A stretch of DNA of 24,330 nt from DATLZB01 sp035574175 (GCA_035574175.1 DATLZB010000051.1:1-24330); one strand, 5' to 3'; shown: positions 1 to 6,887, counted from the stretch's first letter. The notes: generated by a model from the letters alone, not told the origin. A program made the numbers and translations.

Positions 1-270
1 CGGACCGCGCTCGCGCGGCTCAATGCCGATTACGCCGATGAGCCCCTCCTCCTGCGCAATGGCGAAGATCGTGGCGCCGCCAAGCTCGTGCTTTCGAAGC
101 GCGGCGGCGACGAATTCCTCGGCATGCTGGCGCCGATAAGGATAGGGCGGGGAAGCGAGCGTGCGCAGCACGTTCCAGTCGTTGATGAGGGCATGGATGC
201 GGGCAGCGTCGCTGAGCTTGAGCGGCCGCAAGCGCAGCCGCTCGGTGACGATACATTGGTCATCGATCAT
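1..270 (-). CDS. GNAT-family N-acetyltransferase, RimJ/RimL-like (partial, C-terminus beyond window)
   Basis: The minus strand is open from an ATG at 270 to the left edge, giving the first 90 residues. The start MIDDQCIVTERLRLRPLKLSD is the usual first strand of RimJ/RimL-type GNAT enzymes (TERLxLRPL), followed by helix alpha1 and a strand ending in AIAQEEGLIGVIGIE, the beta4 region. Such enzymes transfer acetyl from acetyl-CoA to an amine; the substrate cannot be told from this fragment. The start overlaps the stop of the upstream GNAT gene in an ATGA arrangement, so translation is probably coupled. In rhizobia a pair of GNAT genes often sits between rpmA and obgE, so obgE may lie just left of the window (family knowledge, not seen). 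The acetyl-CoA loop is outside the window, so activity cannot be judged. Confidence 0.85.
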   Translation of the reverse strand, partial: MIDDQCIVTERLRLRPLKLSDAARIHALINDWNVLRTLASPPYPYRRQHAEEFVAAALRKHELGGATIFAIAQEEGLIGVIGIEPRERGP

Positions 271-887
271 GACACGCGCGCCTCCCCGCCGATTTGGGCG
301 GCCGGCCGGCCCCATGCCCGGGTGCGCCGCCAGTCCTCGCGGCGAAGCTCAAAGCATTCCACCTCGATGGCGCCGCCGCGTGCGGCCGCCGGCCGGAGGC
401 CCTGGCCGAGAGGGACAAAGCCGCACTTGTCCAACACCCGCGCGGAGGCGGGATTGATGATCCGGCTCGCGGCGCGGATCCGCCGGTAGCCGGAATAGGT
501 GAAGACGGCAGCGGCGAGGCCGAGCACGGCCTCGCTCATGAGGCCGCGACCGTGATAGGGGGCGGCGAGCAGGTAGCCGAGGTCGAGCCGGTCCGCGTCG
601 GCGGCGACGTGCACGCCGAGCACGCCGATGAGGCGATCCGGCTCGCGCTTGGGCGTCATGGCCAGCACCAGGCTGTCGCCGCTGGCGTTGCCCTCCCGCA
701 TCTGCTCGATGCGGCGGGCTGCCTCGCCCGCGGGCAGGGGATGCGGCCAGGTGGCGGTCATCTCCGCCACCTCTCTGGTCGAGACGGCGTCCTGCAAGCG
801 AGGCGCGTCGGCAAGGCGCGGCCAGCGCAGCCACAGGCGCCGGGTCTCGATACGGAAAACCTCGTCACGGAAGAGATCGGGCAGCAT
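267..887 (-). CDS. GNAT-family N-acetyltransferase
   Basis: A 206-residue protein with the full GNAT plan. The first strand is IETRRLWLRWPRLAD at about residues 11-25, the core strand is RLIGVLGVHV, and DLGYLLAAPYHGRGLMSEAV carries the acetyl-CoA pyrophosphate loop (R/Q-x-x-G-x-G/A type). The conserved NPASARVLDKCGF segment near residue 160 is typical of RimJ/RimL-like enzymes. The frame is open much further upstream, to 1205, but that part overlaps rpmA and has no protein-like pattern, so the ATG at 887 is chosen. No strong Shine-Dalgarno sequence precedes it. The A/T run of the rpmA terminator ends only 23 bases upstream, which leaves no room for a separate promoter in between. It overlaps the next GNAT gene by four bases. 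The acceptor substrate is unknown; protein N-termini, amino acids and small amines are all possible. Confidence 0.88.
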   Translation of the reverse strand: MLPDLFRDEVFRIETRRLWLRWPRLADAPRLQDAVSTREVAEMTATWPHPLPAGEAARRIEQMREGNASGDSLVLAMTPKREPDRLIGVLGVHVAADADRLDLGYLLAAPYHGRGLMSEAVLGLAAAVFTYSGYRRIRAASRIINPASARVLDKCGFVPLGQGLRPAAARGGAIEVECFELRREDWRRTRAWGRPAAQIGGEARVS

Positions 888-910
888 CGTGTGATCCAGT
901 CTCGACGTTG

Positions 911-950
911 AAAAAAAATCACGAGGGCTAGTGGTCTCCCACTCCCTCGT
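911..950 (-). terminator. Intrinsic terminator downstream of rpmA
   Basis: On the minus strand ACGAGGG (950-944) pairs with CCCTCGT (927-921) and AGTGG (943-939) pairs with CCACT (934-930). The result is a 12-bp stem with a two-base bulge and a four-base loop, followed after GA by eight uninterrupted T residues (918-911). This is a canonical Rho-independent terminator for rplU-rpmA. It sits directly in front of the GNAT pair. Confidence 0.93.
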
Positions 951-1063
951 CGTCGAGCCTCTGGATCGTTGCGGCGTTCGCCGCCTTGATTCGATCGCTT
1001 TGCTGGTGGCTCGCCGCCGGTTGGGTCTTGGGAGACCGGCGGGAGCCCGAACTGGTGTCCCGC

Positions 1064-1336
1064 CTACTCGGCTTGGCTCACTTTCATCGGTCGCACCGAC
1101 ACGTACACTCGCTCCTGTTTGCTGGTCCGGTATTCGACTTGCCCGTCCACAAGGGCAAAGAGGGTGTGGTCGCGACCCATGCCGACATTCTTGCCGGGGT
1201 GCCACTTGGTGCCGCGCTGGCGGCAGAGAATGTTGCCGGCGAGCACGATCTCGCCGCCGTAGCGCTTGATGCCCAGCATCTTGGGCCTGGAATCCCGACC
1301 GTTGCGGGAGGATCCGCCAGCCTTCTTGTGTGCCAT
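1064..1336 (-). CDS. rpmA: 50S ribosomal protein L27
   Basis: The 90-residue product has the diagnostic L27 start MAHKKAGGSSRNGRDS, then the RYGGEIVLAGNILCRQRGTKWHPGKNVGMGRDHTL core split over residues 25-59, and a short basic/acidic tail. L27 lies at the subunit interface of the large ribosomal subunit, with its N-terminal arm reaching towards the peptidyl-transferase centre. The length is normal and there is no extra N-terminal peptide of the Firmicutes type. An AAGGA ribosome-binding site stands about ten bases before the ATG. The gene follows rplU by 33 bases and is presumably read from the same promoter; a strong terminator follows about 115 bases after the stop. Confidence 0.98.
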   Translation of the reverse strand: MAHKKAGGSSRNGRDSRPKMLGIKRYGGEIVLAGNILCRQRGTKWHPGKNVGMGRDHTLFALVDGQVEYRTSKQERVYVSVRPMKVSQAE

Positions 1337-1369
1337 GGCTCTGGTTCCTTGCTACGTGCGGCGCTCTTC

Positions 1370-1684
1370 TTAAGCGCCAATGATGTCAGTAATGCGAACG
1401 CGCGTCAGGTCCTGGCGGTGCCCCTTCTTGCGCCGGGAGTTCTTGCGCCGCCGCTTCTTGAAGGCGATCAGCTTCGGCCCCCGCGTCTGCTCGAGAAGCT
1501 CGGCCACCACCTTGGCGCCGGGCACGGTCGGCTTGCCGACCTTCACGTCAGCCCCGGCGCCGAGCATCAGCACCTCGGTGAACTCGATCTTTGACCCCGC
1601 CTCGCCCTCGAGCTTTTCAAGGGTGAGGACGTCGTTGGCGGATACACGGTACTGCTTGCCGCCGGTCCTGATCACAGCGTACAT
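1370..1684 (-). CDS. rplU: 50S ribosomal protein L21
   Basis: The 104-residue product starts MYAVIRTGGKQYRVSANDVL, the L21 hallmark, and contains the conserved basic stretch with the KKRRRKNSRRKKGHRQ motif near residues 76-91 that binds 23S rRNA. The length fits the family. The frame stays open upstream to 2008, but the ATG at 1684, preceded by AAGGA seven bases away, is clearly the real start. The gene is the first of an rplU-rpmA operon. A strong promoter candidate lies about 140 bases upstream, giving a leader of roughly 130 nucleotides that contains at least one GC-rich hairpin (1796-1810). Ribosomal-protein leaders are often regulatory, but no known L21 leader motif was recognised. Confidence 0.98.
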   Translation of the reverse strand: MYAVIRTGGKQYRVSANDVLTLEKLEGEAGSKIEFTEVLMLGAGADVKVGKPTVPGAKVVAELLEQTRGPKLIAFKKRRRKNSRRKKGHRQDLTRVRITDIIGA

Positions 1685-1795
1685 GGCCGATCCTTCAGCA
1701 TTCATCCCGCACCCTGCGGCGCCGCAAGACACCTCTCGCGGACTTTGACGCCCGGCCGACCGACCGAATTGCCTCGGGTAGCGCCTCTTTGCGTG

Positions 1796-1810
1796 GCGCC
1801 CAAAGGGCGC
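1796..1810 (-). other. Hairpin near the 5' end of the predicted rplU leader
   Basis: GCGCCC (1796-1801), loop AAA, GGGCGC (1805-1810) form a perfect six-bp stem. If transcription starts near 1817 the hairpin would begin about eight bases into the rplU mRNA, where it could stabilise the transcript. No T run follows it, so it is not a terminator. Confidence 0.45.
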
Positions 1811-1823
1811 ACGCGGCGCGCGG

Positions 1824-1852
1824 AATATCCTAAAGACGCAAGGGGAAGTCAA
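1824..1852 (-). promoter_or_regulatory. Predicted housekeeping promoter of rplU-rpmA
   Basis: On the minus strand TTGACT (1852-1847) is followed after 17 bases by GATATT (1829-1824), a good match to the sigma-70/RpoD consensus of alphaproteobacteria. Expected transcription start is about 1817. The divergent GbsR-type gene has exactly the same pair of hexamers with the same 17-bp spacer on the other strand, the two -35 boxes being 29 bases apart. Confidence 0.7.
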
Positions 1853-1881
1853 CGCGAAAGCGAACCCGAAGCGGATCGGCT

Positions 1882-1910
1882 TTGACTCTCCCCCAGTTCT
1901 TTGCGATATT
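1882..1910 (+). promoter_or_regulatory. Predicted promoter of the GbsR/MarR-type gene (leaderless transcript)
   Basis: TTGACT (1882-1887), a 17-bp spacer, then GATATT (1905-1910). The usual six to seven bases of discriminator place the transcription start at or beside the A of the ATG at 1917. No Shine-Dalgarno sequence is present upstream, in agreement with a leaderless mRNA. A perfect palindrome overlaps the end of the -10 box. Confidence 0.7.
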
Positions 1911-1926
1911 TCTGTCATGACAGAAA
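1909..1926. promoter_or_regulatory. 18-bp perfect palindrome across the start codon, candidate operator
   Basis: TTTCTGTCATGACAGAAA is its own reverse complement over 18 bases; its centre lies inside the ATG of the GbsR/MarR-type gene. It spans the last bases of the predicted -10 box, the predicted transcription start and the first codons, so a bound dimer would block RNA polymerase. Winged-helix regulators of this class bind such dyads, so autorepression is the natural inference. The core contains TGT-N4-ACA. Confidence 0.65.
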
Positions 1927-2495
1927 CAAACGTAAGGAATGCTCTGGCGCCGGCGGTCGAGCGCTTCGTCCTGCACTGGGGCGAGATGGGTGCGGTGTGG
2001 GGCACCAACCGGTCGGTTGGCCAGATCCACGCCCTGCTCTACCTCTCCGAGACGCCGCTCACCGCCGACGACATCGCCGAGACCCTTGGCCTTGCGCGTT
2101 CCAACGTCAGCACCTCGCTCAAGGAGCTGCAGGGTTGGGGCCTCATCAGGCGGGTGCACGTGATGGGCGACCGGCGCGACCACTTCGCGGCGGAGACCGA
2201 CCTGTGGGAAATGGTCACGCGCATCGCGGAGGGGCGCAAGGCGCGCGAGATCGATCCGACGCTCGCCATGCTGCGCGCGTGCGCGGCCGAGGCCGCGACC
2301 GACCGGCGGCTCAGCCCCGTCGTCGCGGGACGGATCGCCGCCATGCGCGACTTCGTCGAACTGGTCGACCGTTGGGCCGAGGACATCAAGCGCGTGCCGC
2401 GCGCCCAGCTTGCGGCAATAATGAAGCTCGGCAGCGCCATCGTCCGCCTGCTCCCCGGTCGGCGCACGAAGGAGGGGCGGACGGGAAGGGAATAG
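1917..2495 (+). CDS. GbsR/MarR-family transcriptional regulator
   Basis: The 192-residue protein has a winged helix-turn-helix domain at about residues 15-95. VGQIHALLYLSETPLTADDI and GLARSNVSTSLKELQGWGLI form the HTH and recognition helix, and RRVHVMGDRRDHFAAETD forms the wing. This is the layout of the GbsR/MarR subgroup, known from the choline/betaine repressor GbsR. The C-terminal half is helical and probably dimerises. The C-terminus is basic. The gene is followed after ten bases by a DUF4166 gene, a pairing I associate with alphaproteobacteria, so the two form an operon. The ATG start is supported by a promoter whose predicted start point coincides with it. The ligand is unknown; a choline link is only a family association. 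Confidence 0.88.
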   Translation: MTETNVRNALAPAVERFVLHWGEMGAVWGTNRSVGQIHALLYLSETPLTADDIAETLGLARSNVSTSLKELQGWGLIRRVHVMGDRRDHFAAETDLWEMVTRIAEGRKAREIDPTLAMLRACAAEAATDRRLSPVVAGRIAAMRDFVELVDRWAEDIKRVPRAQLAAIMKLGSAIVRLLPGRRTKEGRTGRE

Positions 2496-2505
2496 GGCAA
2501 GCAGC

Positions 2506-3177
2506 ATGACGATTCTGGCGCGCGATGTTGCCGCCCTGGGGTCTGGCGCCCGTGCGCCGCGACGGGAAGTGCAGGCCGACACCCGCTATTCGACGCTGCT
2601 CGGCGAGAAGGCGTGGGCGCGCCTGCCCGAGGCGGTGCGCCGGCGGTTCTCGAAGCCTGGACATCCGGGAAACGTCACCATCTACCGTGGCCAGGTGATT
2701 TCGACCGAGCTTTCCCGGATAGGATCTTTGCTGGCGCAGGCGGCACGTCTCGTCGGCGGACCGCTGCCGCTTACGCCCGGTGGCGGCGGTACGGTCACCG
2801 TCACCGTCATCGAGGACCCGGCGTTCAAAGGTCAAGTGTGGAGCCGCAGCTACGCGCGGGCCGGCCACTTCCCGCAGGTGATCCACTCAGCCAAACGCTT
2901 CCTTGGCCCGACGGGACTCGAAGAATACCTGGGATGGGGGCTCGTCATGCGGCTTGGCCTCAGCGTTGAGGAGGGCACGCTGGTGTTCCGCAGCCTCGCC
3001 TACGGCCTCGAGCTGCGCGGCAGGTTCTTCCGGTTGCCTTCCTGGATCACGCCCGGCACCTGCGAGGTGCGCCATGAGGATCAGGGCGGCGGGCGCTTCC
3101 GTTTCGAGCTCACGCTCGTTCATCCGCTCGTCGGCTGCCTTGTCCGTCAGGTCGCCGTGTTCGAGGACCCGAGGTGA
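2506..3177 (+). CDS. DUF4166 domain-containing protein
   Basis: The 223-residue product matches the pattern of DUF4166 proteins. An N-terminal segment TRYSTLLGEKAWARLPEAVRRRF is followed by the YRGQVISTELSRIGSLLAQAARLVGGPLPL stretch (about residues 59-88, here given in outline). A beta-rich core has WSRSYARAGHFPQVIHSAKRF in two pieces, with GLGMRLGLS-like and RSLAYGLELRGRFFRLP strands, and the protein ends in LVHPLVG. The function of the family is not established; the fold is probably a beta barrel with a hydrophobic pocket. No signal peptide or membrane helix is visible. It lies ten bases after the GbsR-type gene and is likely co-transcribed and controlled by it. The next gene starts 73 bases later with its own ribosome-binding site. 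Confidence 0.85.
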   Translation: MTILARDVAALGSGARAPRREVQADTRYSTLLGEKAWARLPEAVRRRFSKPGHPGNVTIYRGQVISTELSRIGSLLAQAARLVGGPLPLTPGGGGTVTVTVIEDPAFKGQVWSRSYARAGHFPQVIHSAKRFLGPTGLEEYLGWGLVMRLGLSVEEGTLVFRSLAYGLELRGRFFRLPSWITPGTCEVRHEDQGGGRFRFELTLVHPLVGCLVRQVAVFEDPR

Positions 3178-3250
3178 GCGCTGGTCATGGTCAGGTCGGC
3201 ATCCCTCCCCTAAGATCGCCATCATCCGCGAGCGCCAGCAGGAGGAGCTC

Positions 3251-4063
3251 ATGCCGCTCGGCCGCCTCGTCGCGATCGCGCTTCAAGCGATGGCCTTCGT
3301 TTGCCTCATGCCAGCCTCGGCCGCCTTGGCTCAGGACCGCTGCATCGCGTTCGCCCATCATCACGCGCCAGGCCTACACCGCGCGGCGCTCGAGCCGGTA
3401 AAGCTCGCCGCCGGGGAAGTGCGTATCAGCTACGTCGGCCACTCCACGTTCCTGATCGAGACGCCCAAGGGCGTGAAGATCGAGACCGACTACAACGACT
3501 ACGTGCGTTCGGGCGATCTGCCCGACATCGCCACCATGAACCGGGCGCACGATACGCATTTCTCCTATGCCCCCGATCCCCGCATACGCCACGTGCTGAG
3601 GGGCTGGAACCCGGCGGGCGGTGCGGCCGAGCACGACCTCACGGTCGAGGACGTGCGCATCCGCAACGTGCCGACCAACATCCGCGGATGGGACGGCCAC
3701 ACGCACGAGTTCGGCAACTCGATCTTCGTGTTCGAGACGGCGCGGCTGTGCATCGCGCACCTCGGCCATCTGCACCATACGCTCACGCCTCAGCAGGTCG
3801 GCCGGATCGGCCAGATGGATATCGTGCTGGTGCCGGTCGACGGCAGCCTGACGCTCGACCTCGACGGCATGCTCGAGGTGCTCAAGGCGCTGAAGGCGCG
3901 CTTGATGATCCCTATGCATTACTTCTCGCGGGCAGGGCTCGAGCGGTTTCTGGTGCGGGTCCGGGAGACCTTCGATGTGGTGGAGAGCCCGGTGGCGAGC
4001 ATCGTGGTTTCGAGCCGCACGCTGCCCGAGCGGCCGCAGGTTCTGGTGCTGCCGGGCCGATGA
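3251..4063 (+). CDS. Exported metallo-beta-lactamase-fold (UlaG-like) protein
   Basis: The 270-residue product begins with a signal peptide (MPLGRLVAIALQ to PASAALAQ, cleavage near residue 28). VRISYVGHSTFLIETPKG at residues 57-74 is the first beta hairpin of UlaG-like MBL proteins. The later motifs IAHLGHLHHTLTPQQ (168-182) and LMIPMHYF (218-225) match the second and third metal-site regions. Where HxHxDH is expected there is N-R-A-H-D-T-H (97-103), so the first His and the Asp of the standard motif are absent, and HLGD is HLGH. Metal binding is therefore altered or lost; the enzyme class is predicted by fold only. The start is fixed by GGAGGAG just upstream and the signal peptide; the frame is open further 5' but overlaps the DUF4166 gene. 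It is probably the third gene of the GbsR unit. Confidence 0.85.
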   Translation: MPLGRLVAIALQAMAFVCLMPASAALAQDRCIAFAHHHAPGLHRAALEPVKLAAGEVRISYVGHSTFLIETPKGVKIETDYNDYVRSGDLPDIATMNRAHDTHFSYAPDPRIRHVLRGWNPAGGAAEHDLTVEDVRIRNVPTNIRGWDGHTHEFGNSIFVFETARLCIAHLGHLHHTLTPQQVGRIGQMDIVLVPVDGSLTLDLDGMLEVLKALKARLMIPMHYFSRAGLERFLVRVRETFDVVESPVASIVVSSRTLPERPQVLVLPGR

Positions 4064-4071
4064 GAGGTGGC

Positions 4072-4090
4072 TAGCGCGGGGAGCGCGCTA
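4072..4090. terminator. Bidirectional stem-loop between convergent genes
   Basis: TAGCGCG (4072-4078), a five-base loop, and CGCGCTA (4084-4090) form a perfect seven-bp stem in the 24-base gap between the MBL-fold gene and the TauE/SafE gene. The right arm contains the TAG stop of the TauE/SafE gene. There is no T run, so efficiency as an intrinsic terminator is uncertain. Confidence 0.5.
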
Positions 4091-5002
4091 CCGCGGCACG
4101 TCGAGGCTGTAGATGCTGGTGGGCTCGATGGTGAGGTTGACGGCGATGCGCATGCTGACGGCAACGACAAGCAGCCCGAGCAGCGCCCGCAGGTATTCGG
4201 CCCTCATATTGTGGCCGGCGCGGGCGCCGAACTGGGCGCCGACGACCCCGCCCAACATCAGCATCGCCGCCAGCACCACGTCGACCGACTGGTTGGCCCA
4301 GGCCTGCAGCACGGTGGTGAGCACGCTGGTGGCCAGCACCTGCAAGAGCGAGGTACCGACCACGACGCGGGTCGGCATGCCGAACAGATAAACCATGACC
4401 GGCACCGCGAAAAAGCCGCCGCCGACGCCCATGACACCGCCGAGCAGGCCAACCAGAACCCCGAGCACGACCGGTGGAATGAGGCTCATGTACAGCTTGG
4501 AGCCCGGAAAGCGTGTCTTGAGCGGCAGACTGTGCAACCATGTGTGACGTCTGAGGCGGGCCACGGGCGGCCTGCCGGCGCGCGCCTGCAGGGCGGCGCG
4601 CGCGCCCTCGATGAGCATCAGCAGGCCGAGGGCGCCGAGCAGGGCGACATAGAGCACGGAAATCACGAAGTCGATCTGCCCGATCAACCGCAATGCGCGC
4701 AGCAGATAGACCCCGGCCGTCGCTCCCACCACGCCGCCGGCGATCAGCAGCGCTCCCATCTTGAGGTCGATGTTGCCGCGCTGCCATTGCGCGAGCGTGC
4801 CCGAAGCGGAAGCGGCGACGGCCTGATTGGCGCCGGTCGCCACCGCCACGTCGGTCGGAATGCCGAGCACGGCCAGGAGCGGCGTCACCAGAAAGCCCCC
4901 GCCGACGCCCAACATGCCGGCAATGAAGCCGATGGCGGCGCCGACCCCGGTCATCAAGAACAGATCGACCGACATGCCGGCAATGGGCAGGTAAACTGGC
5001 AC
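4088..5002 (-). CDS. TauE/SafE-family sulfite/organosulfonate exporter-like permease
   Basis: A polytopic inner-membrane protein of 304 residues with the internal duplication typical of TauE/SafE (PF01925). Each half opens with a glycine motif: GMLGVGGGFLVTPLL at about 29-43 and GVMGVGGGFFAVPVM at about 189-203. About eight hydrophobic helices are visible, with a cytoplasmic basic linker (ARLRRHTW) in the middle. Known members export sulfite, sulfoacetate or related anions; the substrate here is unknown. The start is uncertain. The GTG at 5002 gives the N-terminus (M)PVYLPIAGMSV, which fits the family pattern YLPIAxMS; another GTG at 5074 would add 24 residues without family resemblance. No clear ribosome-binding site marks either. 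It diverges from the plus-strand membrane protein gene at 5171. Confidence 0.85.
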   Translation of the reverse strand: MPVYLPIAGMSVDLFLMTGVGAAIGFIAGMLGVGGGFLVTPLLAVLGIPTDVAVATGANQAVAASASGTLAQWQRGNIDLKMGALLIAGGVVGATAGVYLLRALRLIGQIDFVISVLYVALLGALGLLMLIEGARAALQARAGRPPVARLRRHTWLHSLPLKTRFPGSKLYMSLIPPVVLGVLVGLLGGVMGVGGGFFAVPVMVYLFGMPTRVVVGTSLLQVLATSVLTTVLQAWANQSVDVVLAAMLMLGGVVGAQFGARAGHNMRAEYLRALLGLLVVAVSMRIAVNLTIEPTSIYSLDVPR

Positions 5003-5170
5003 GGTTCGAGCGGTCCGGTTCGGGGTGAGAGGCAGCGGCGCCCAAGGCGAGAGGTACCCAGCGAGCACTACCACTGCACCGACGCGGGCAGGCTTGGCTA
5101 TCCCTCATTCCGTCGCGGCCGAAGCCGCGCTAGGATGTCCGCAACGAAAACATCGATCGGGGGAGGAGCC

Positions 5171-5662
5171 ATGTCGGCAGCGCGCGGCATCGCGCTCGGC
5201 GTCATTGCCGGGGCGCTCGCGGTCCTGATCTTTCACCAGGGCATGTACTATCTGCTCGCCACCAGCAACATGGGCGTGAGCGGCCAGCCTTGGCGCACCA
5301 ACCCGGTGCCGCTGTGGCCGGAGTTGATGCGGGCCGTCGGTGCCCAGCCCTTCACGGTGCCGACGCTCGCCAGCCAGATGATCTGGGGCGGGCTGTGGGG
5401 GGGACTGTTCGGGGCGTTTGCCGAGCGCATCCCCGGCGGTCCGATCTGGGTGAAAGCGCTGATCTTCGCCTTCATCTTTCCCATGCTGCTCGGCTCCTGG
5501 CTGCTGCTGCCGCTGGTGAGAGGCACGCAGCTGCTGAGCGGCTTCTTGACCGACTACAACCCGGTTAGGTTGCGCACGGGCTTCCTGCTCAACGGGCTCG
5601 CCTTCGGGTTGGGCCTCGGCATCATCTATTCGCTGTTGCGATCCCGACGTGGGGAGACCTGA
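5171..5662 (+). CDS. Small integral membrane protein of unknown function
   Basis: 163 residues with four clear hydrophobic segments: about 7-29 (GVIAGALAVLIFHQGMYYLL), 66-86 (MIWGGLWGGLFGAFAE), 94-116 (ALIFAFIFPMLLGSWLLLPL) and 137-156 (GFLLNGLAFGLGLGIIYSLL). The loop after the first helix is polar with several prolines and tryptophans. I do not recognise a named family; similar four-helix proteins occur in Hyphomicrobiales as hypothetical membrane proteins. The start at 5171 is chosen because GGAGGAG lies five bases before it; an in-frame ATG at 5134 lacks such a site. It is followed after 96 bases by the TctC-type gene, so co-transcription is possible. Confidence 0.75.
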   Translation: MSAARGIALGVIAGALAVLIFHQGMYYLLATSNMGVSGQPWRTNPVPLWPELMRAVGAQPFTVPTLASQMIWGGLWGGLFGAFAERIPGGPIWVKALIFAFIFPMLLGSWLLLPLVRGTQLLSGFLTDYNPVRLRTGFLLNGLAFGLGLGIIYSLLRSRRGET

Positions 5663-5758
5663 ACCGCCGCAGGTTAGATGCTTGACCGAAGACGGCGGCT
5701 CGCCACAATGCCGCGCCATTCGCCAACCAGCAGCCGGTCCTCAGGGAGGTCGTCCGCA

Positions 5759-6814
5759 ATGAGACAGTGTGTCCGCAAGCGCTCAGCACGATGGAGTATC
5801 GACGCGGTGTTGTCGGTCGCGCTCGCCGCTTTTCTCGCATCCGGTCCGGCGGTGGCACAGGATTTCTTCGCAGGTAAGACCATCAACATCATTGCCGGGG
5901 CCGACGTGGGCGGCGGCTACGACATCTATGCGCGCGCCCTCGCACGCCACATGGACCGGTACATTCCGGGCAAACCCACCATCATCGTGCAGAACATGCC
6001 GGGCGCCGGCAGCAAGAAGGCCGCCGAGTACATGTTCACCCAGGCGCCGAAGGACGGCACGGCGATCGCCATCGTGTTCCCAGGCGCCATCATGGGGCCG
6101 CTCCTCGAAGAGGGGGCCGCCGGGCGGTTCGATCCCAAGCAGTTCGAATATCTGGGTACCGCCGATTCCGGCACGCGGGTGTGCGTGACGTGGCACGGCT
6201 CCAAGACCAAGACCTTCGAGGACGCCCAAAAGATCGGCGGCGTGCTCGGCGCCTCGCAGGCCGGCGGCTCTTCGCGCGACTACGGTTTCATGCTGAACAA
6301 CCTTGCCGGCACCCAGTTCAAGGTGGTCAGCGGCTACAAGGGCAGCGCCGAGATCAGCCTCGCCATCGAGCGCGGGGAGGTGGACGGCATGTGCGGCTTC
6401 GACTGGACCAGCATCAAGTCGCAGAAGCCGGACTGGGTGAAAGAGAAGAAGCTCAACGTGCTCGTCCAGATCGCGCTTGAGGCGGATGAGGAGCTCACCC
6501 AATGGGGCGCACCTCAGATCTGGAAGTACGTCACCGGCGACAACCGCAAGGTGATGGAGCTGATCGTCAGCCAGCAGGTGTTCGGGCGCCCGTTCCTGGC
6601 CCCGCCCGGAACGCCCGCCGATCGCGTCAAGATCCTGCGCGATGCGTTCATGGCCACCATGCAGGACAAGGAGTTCCTGGCCGACGCCGAGAAGACCAAG
6701 ATCGTCATCTCGCCGCTCTCAGGGAGCGAGGTGCAGAAGGTCGTCAAGAGCCTCTATGACGCGCCGAAGGAGATCGTCGAACGGGCCAAGAAGGCGATAC
6801 AACCTGCGGGTTGA
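5759..6814 (+). CDS. TctC/Bug-family periplasmic solute-binding protein (orphan)
   Basis: A 351-residue secreted protein. The N-terminus is strongly basic, followed by a hydrophobic core and the cleavage-like GPAVAQ at residues 29-34. The mature part has the tripartite tricarboxylate transporter receptor pattern: FFAGKTINIIAGADVGGGYD (36-55), PGKPTIIVQNMPGAGS, and the late segment RPFLAPPGTPADRVKILRDAF. These proteins capture carboxylates for a TctAB membrane transporter or, in the Bug family, act alone in sensing or uptake. No tctA or tctB gene is present here; the next gene is an EamA-type carrier. The start at 5759 is supported by AGGGAGG about ten bases upstream and by the signal peptide; the 27 codons upstream in frame lack protein character. 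The ligand cannot be predicted. Confidence 0.88.
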   Translation: MRQCVRKRSARWSIDAVLSVALAAFLASGPAVAQDFFAGKTINIIAGADVGGGYDIYARALARHMDRYIPGKPTIIVQNMPGAGSKKAAEYMFTQAPKDGTAIAIVFPGAIMGPLLEEGAAGRFDPKQFEYLGTADSGTRVCVTWHGSKTKTFEDAQKIGGVLGASQAGGSSRDYGFMLNNLAGTQFKVVSGYKGSAEISLAIERGEVDGMCGFDWTSIKSQKPDWVKEKKLNVLVQIALEADEELTQWGAPQIWKYVTGDNRKVMELIVSQQVFGRPFLAPPGTPADRVKILRDAFMATMQDKEFLADAEKTKIVISPLSGSEVQKVVKSLYDAPKEIVERAKKAIQPAG

Positions 6815-6836
6815 AGGCGCAGCCGTGGTAAGGCTG

Positions 6837-6866
6837 GGGCGGCCCGCCGGACGCGGCGGGCCGCCC
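6837..6866 (+). other. Long GC hairpin between the tctC-like and EamA-like genes
   Basis: GGGCGGCCCGCCG (6837-6849) pairs perfectly with CGGCGGGCCGCCC (6854-6866) around the tetraloop GACG. The 13-bp all-GC stem is very stable but is not followed by T residues. It lies 21 bases before the TTG start of the EamA-type gene and could stabilise the upstream mRNA, act as a weak terminator, or affect access to the ribosome-binding site. Confidence 0.7.
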
Positions 6867-6887
6867 GCATGATGAGAGGATGCCTCG

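Noticed and set aside
4067..5662. A 531-codon plus-strand frame covering the TauE/SafE gene and the membrane protein
   Set aside because: Its first part is antisense to the TauE/SafE permease and low in hydrophobic pattern; only the end, from 5171, is real and has its own ribosome-binding site.
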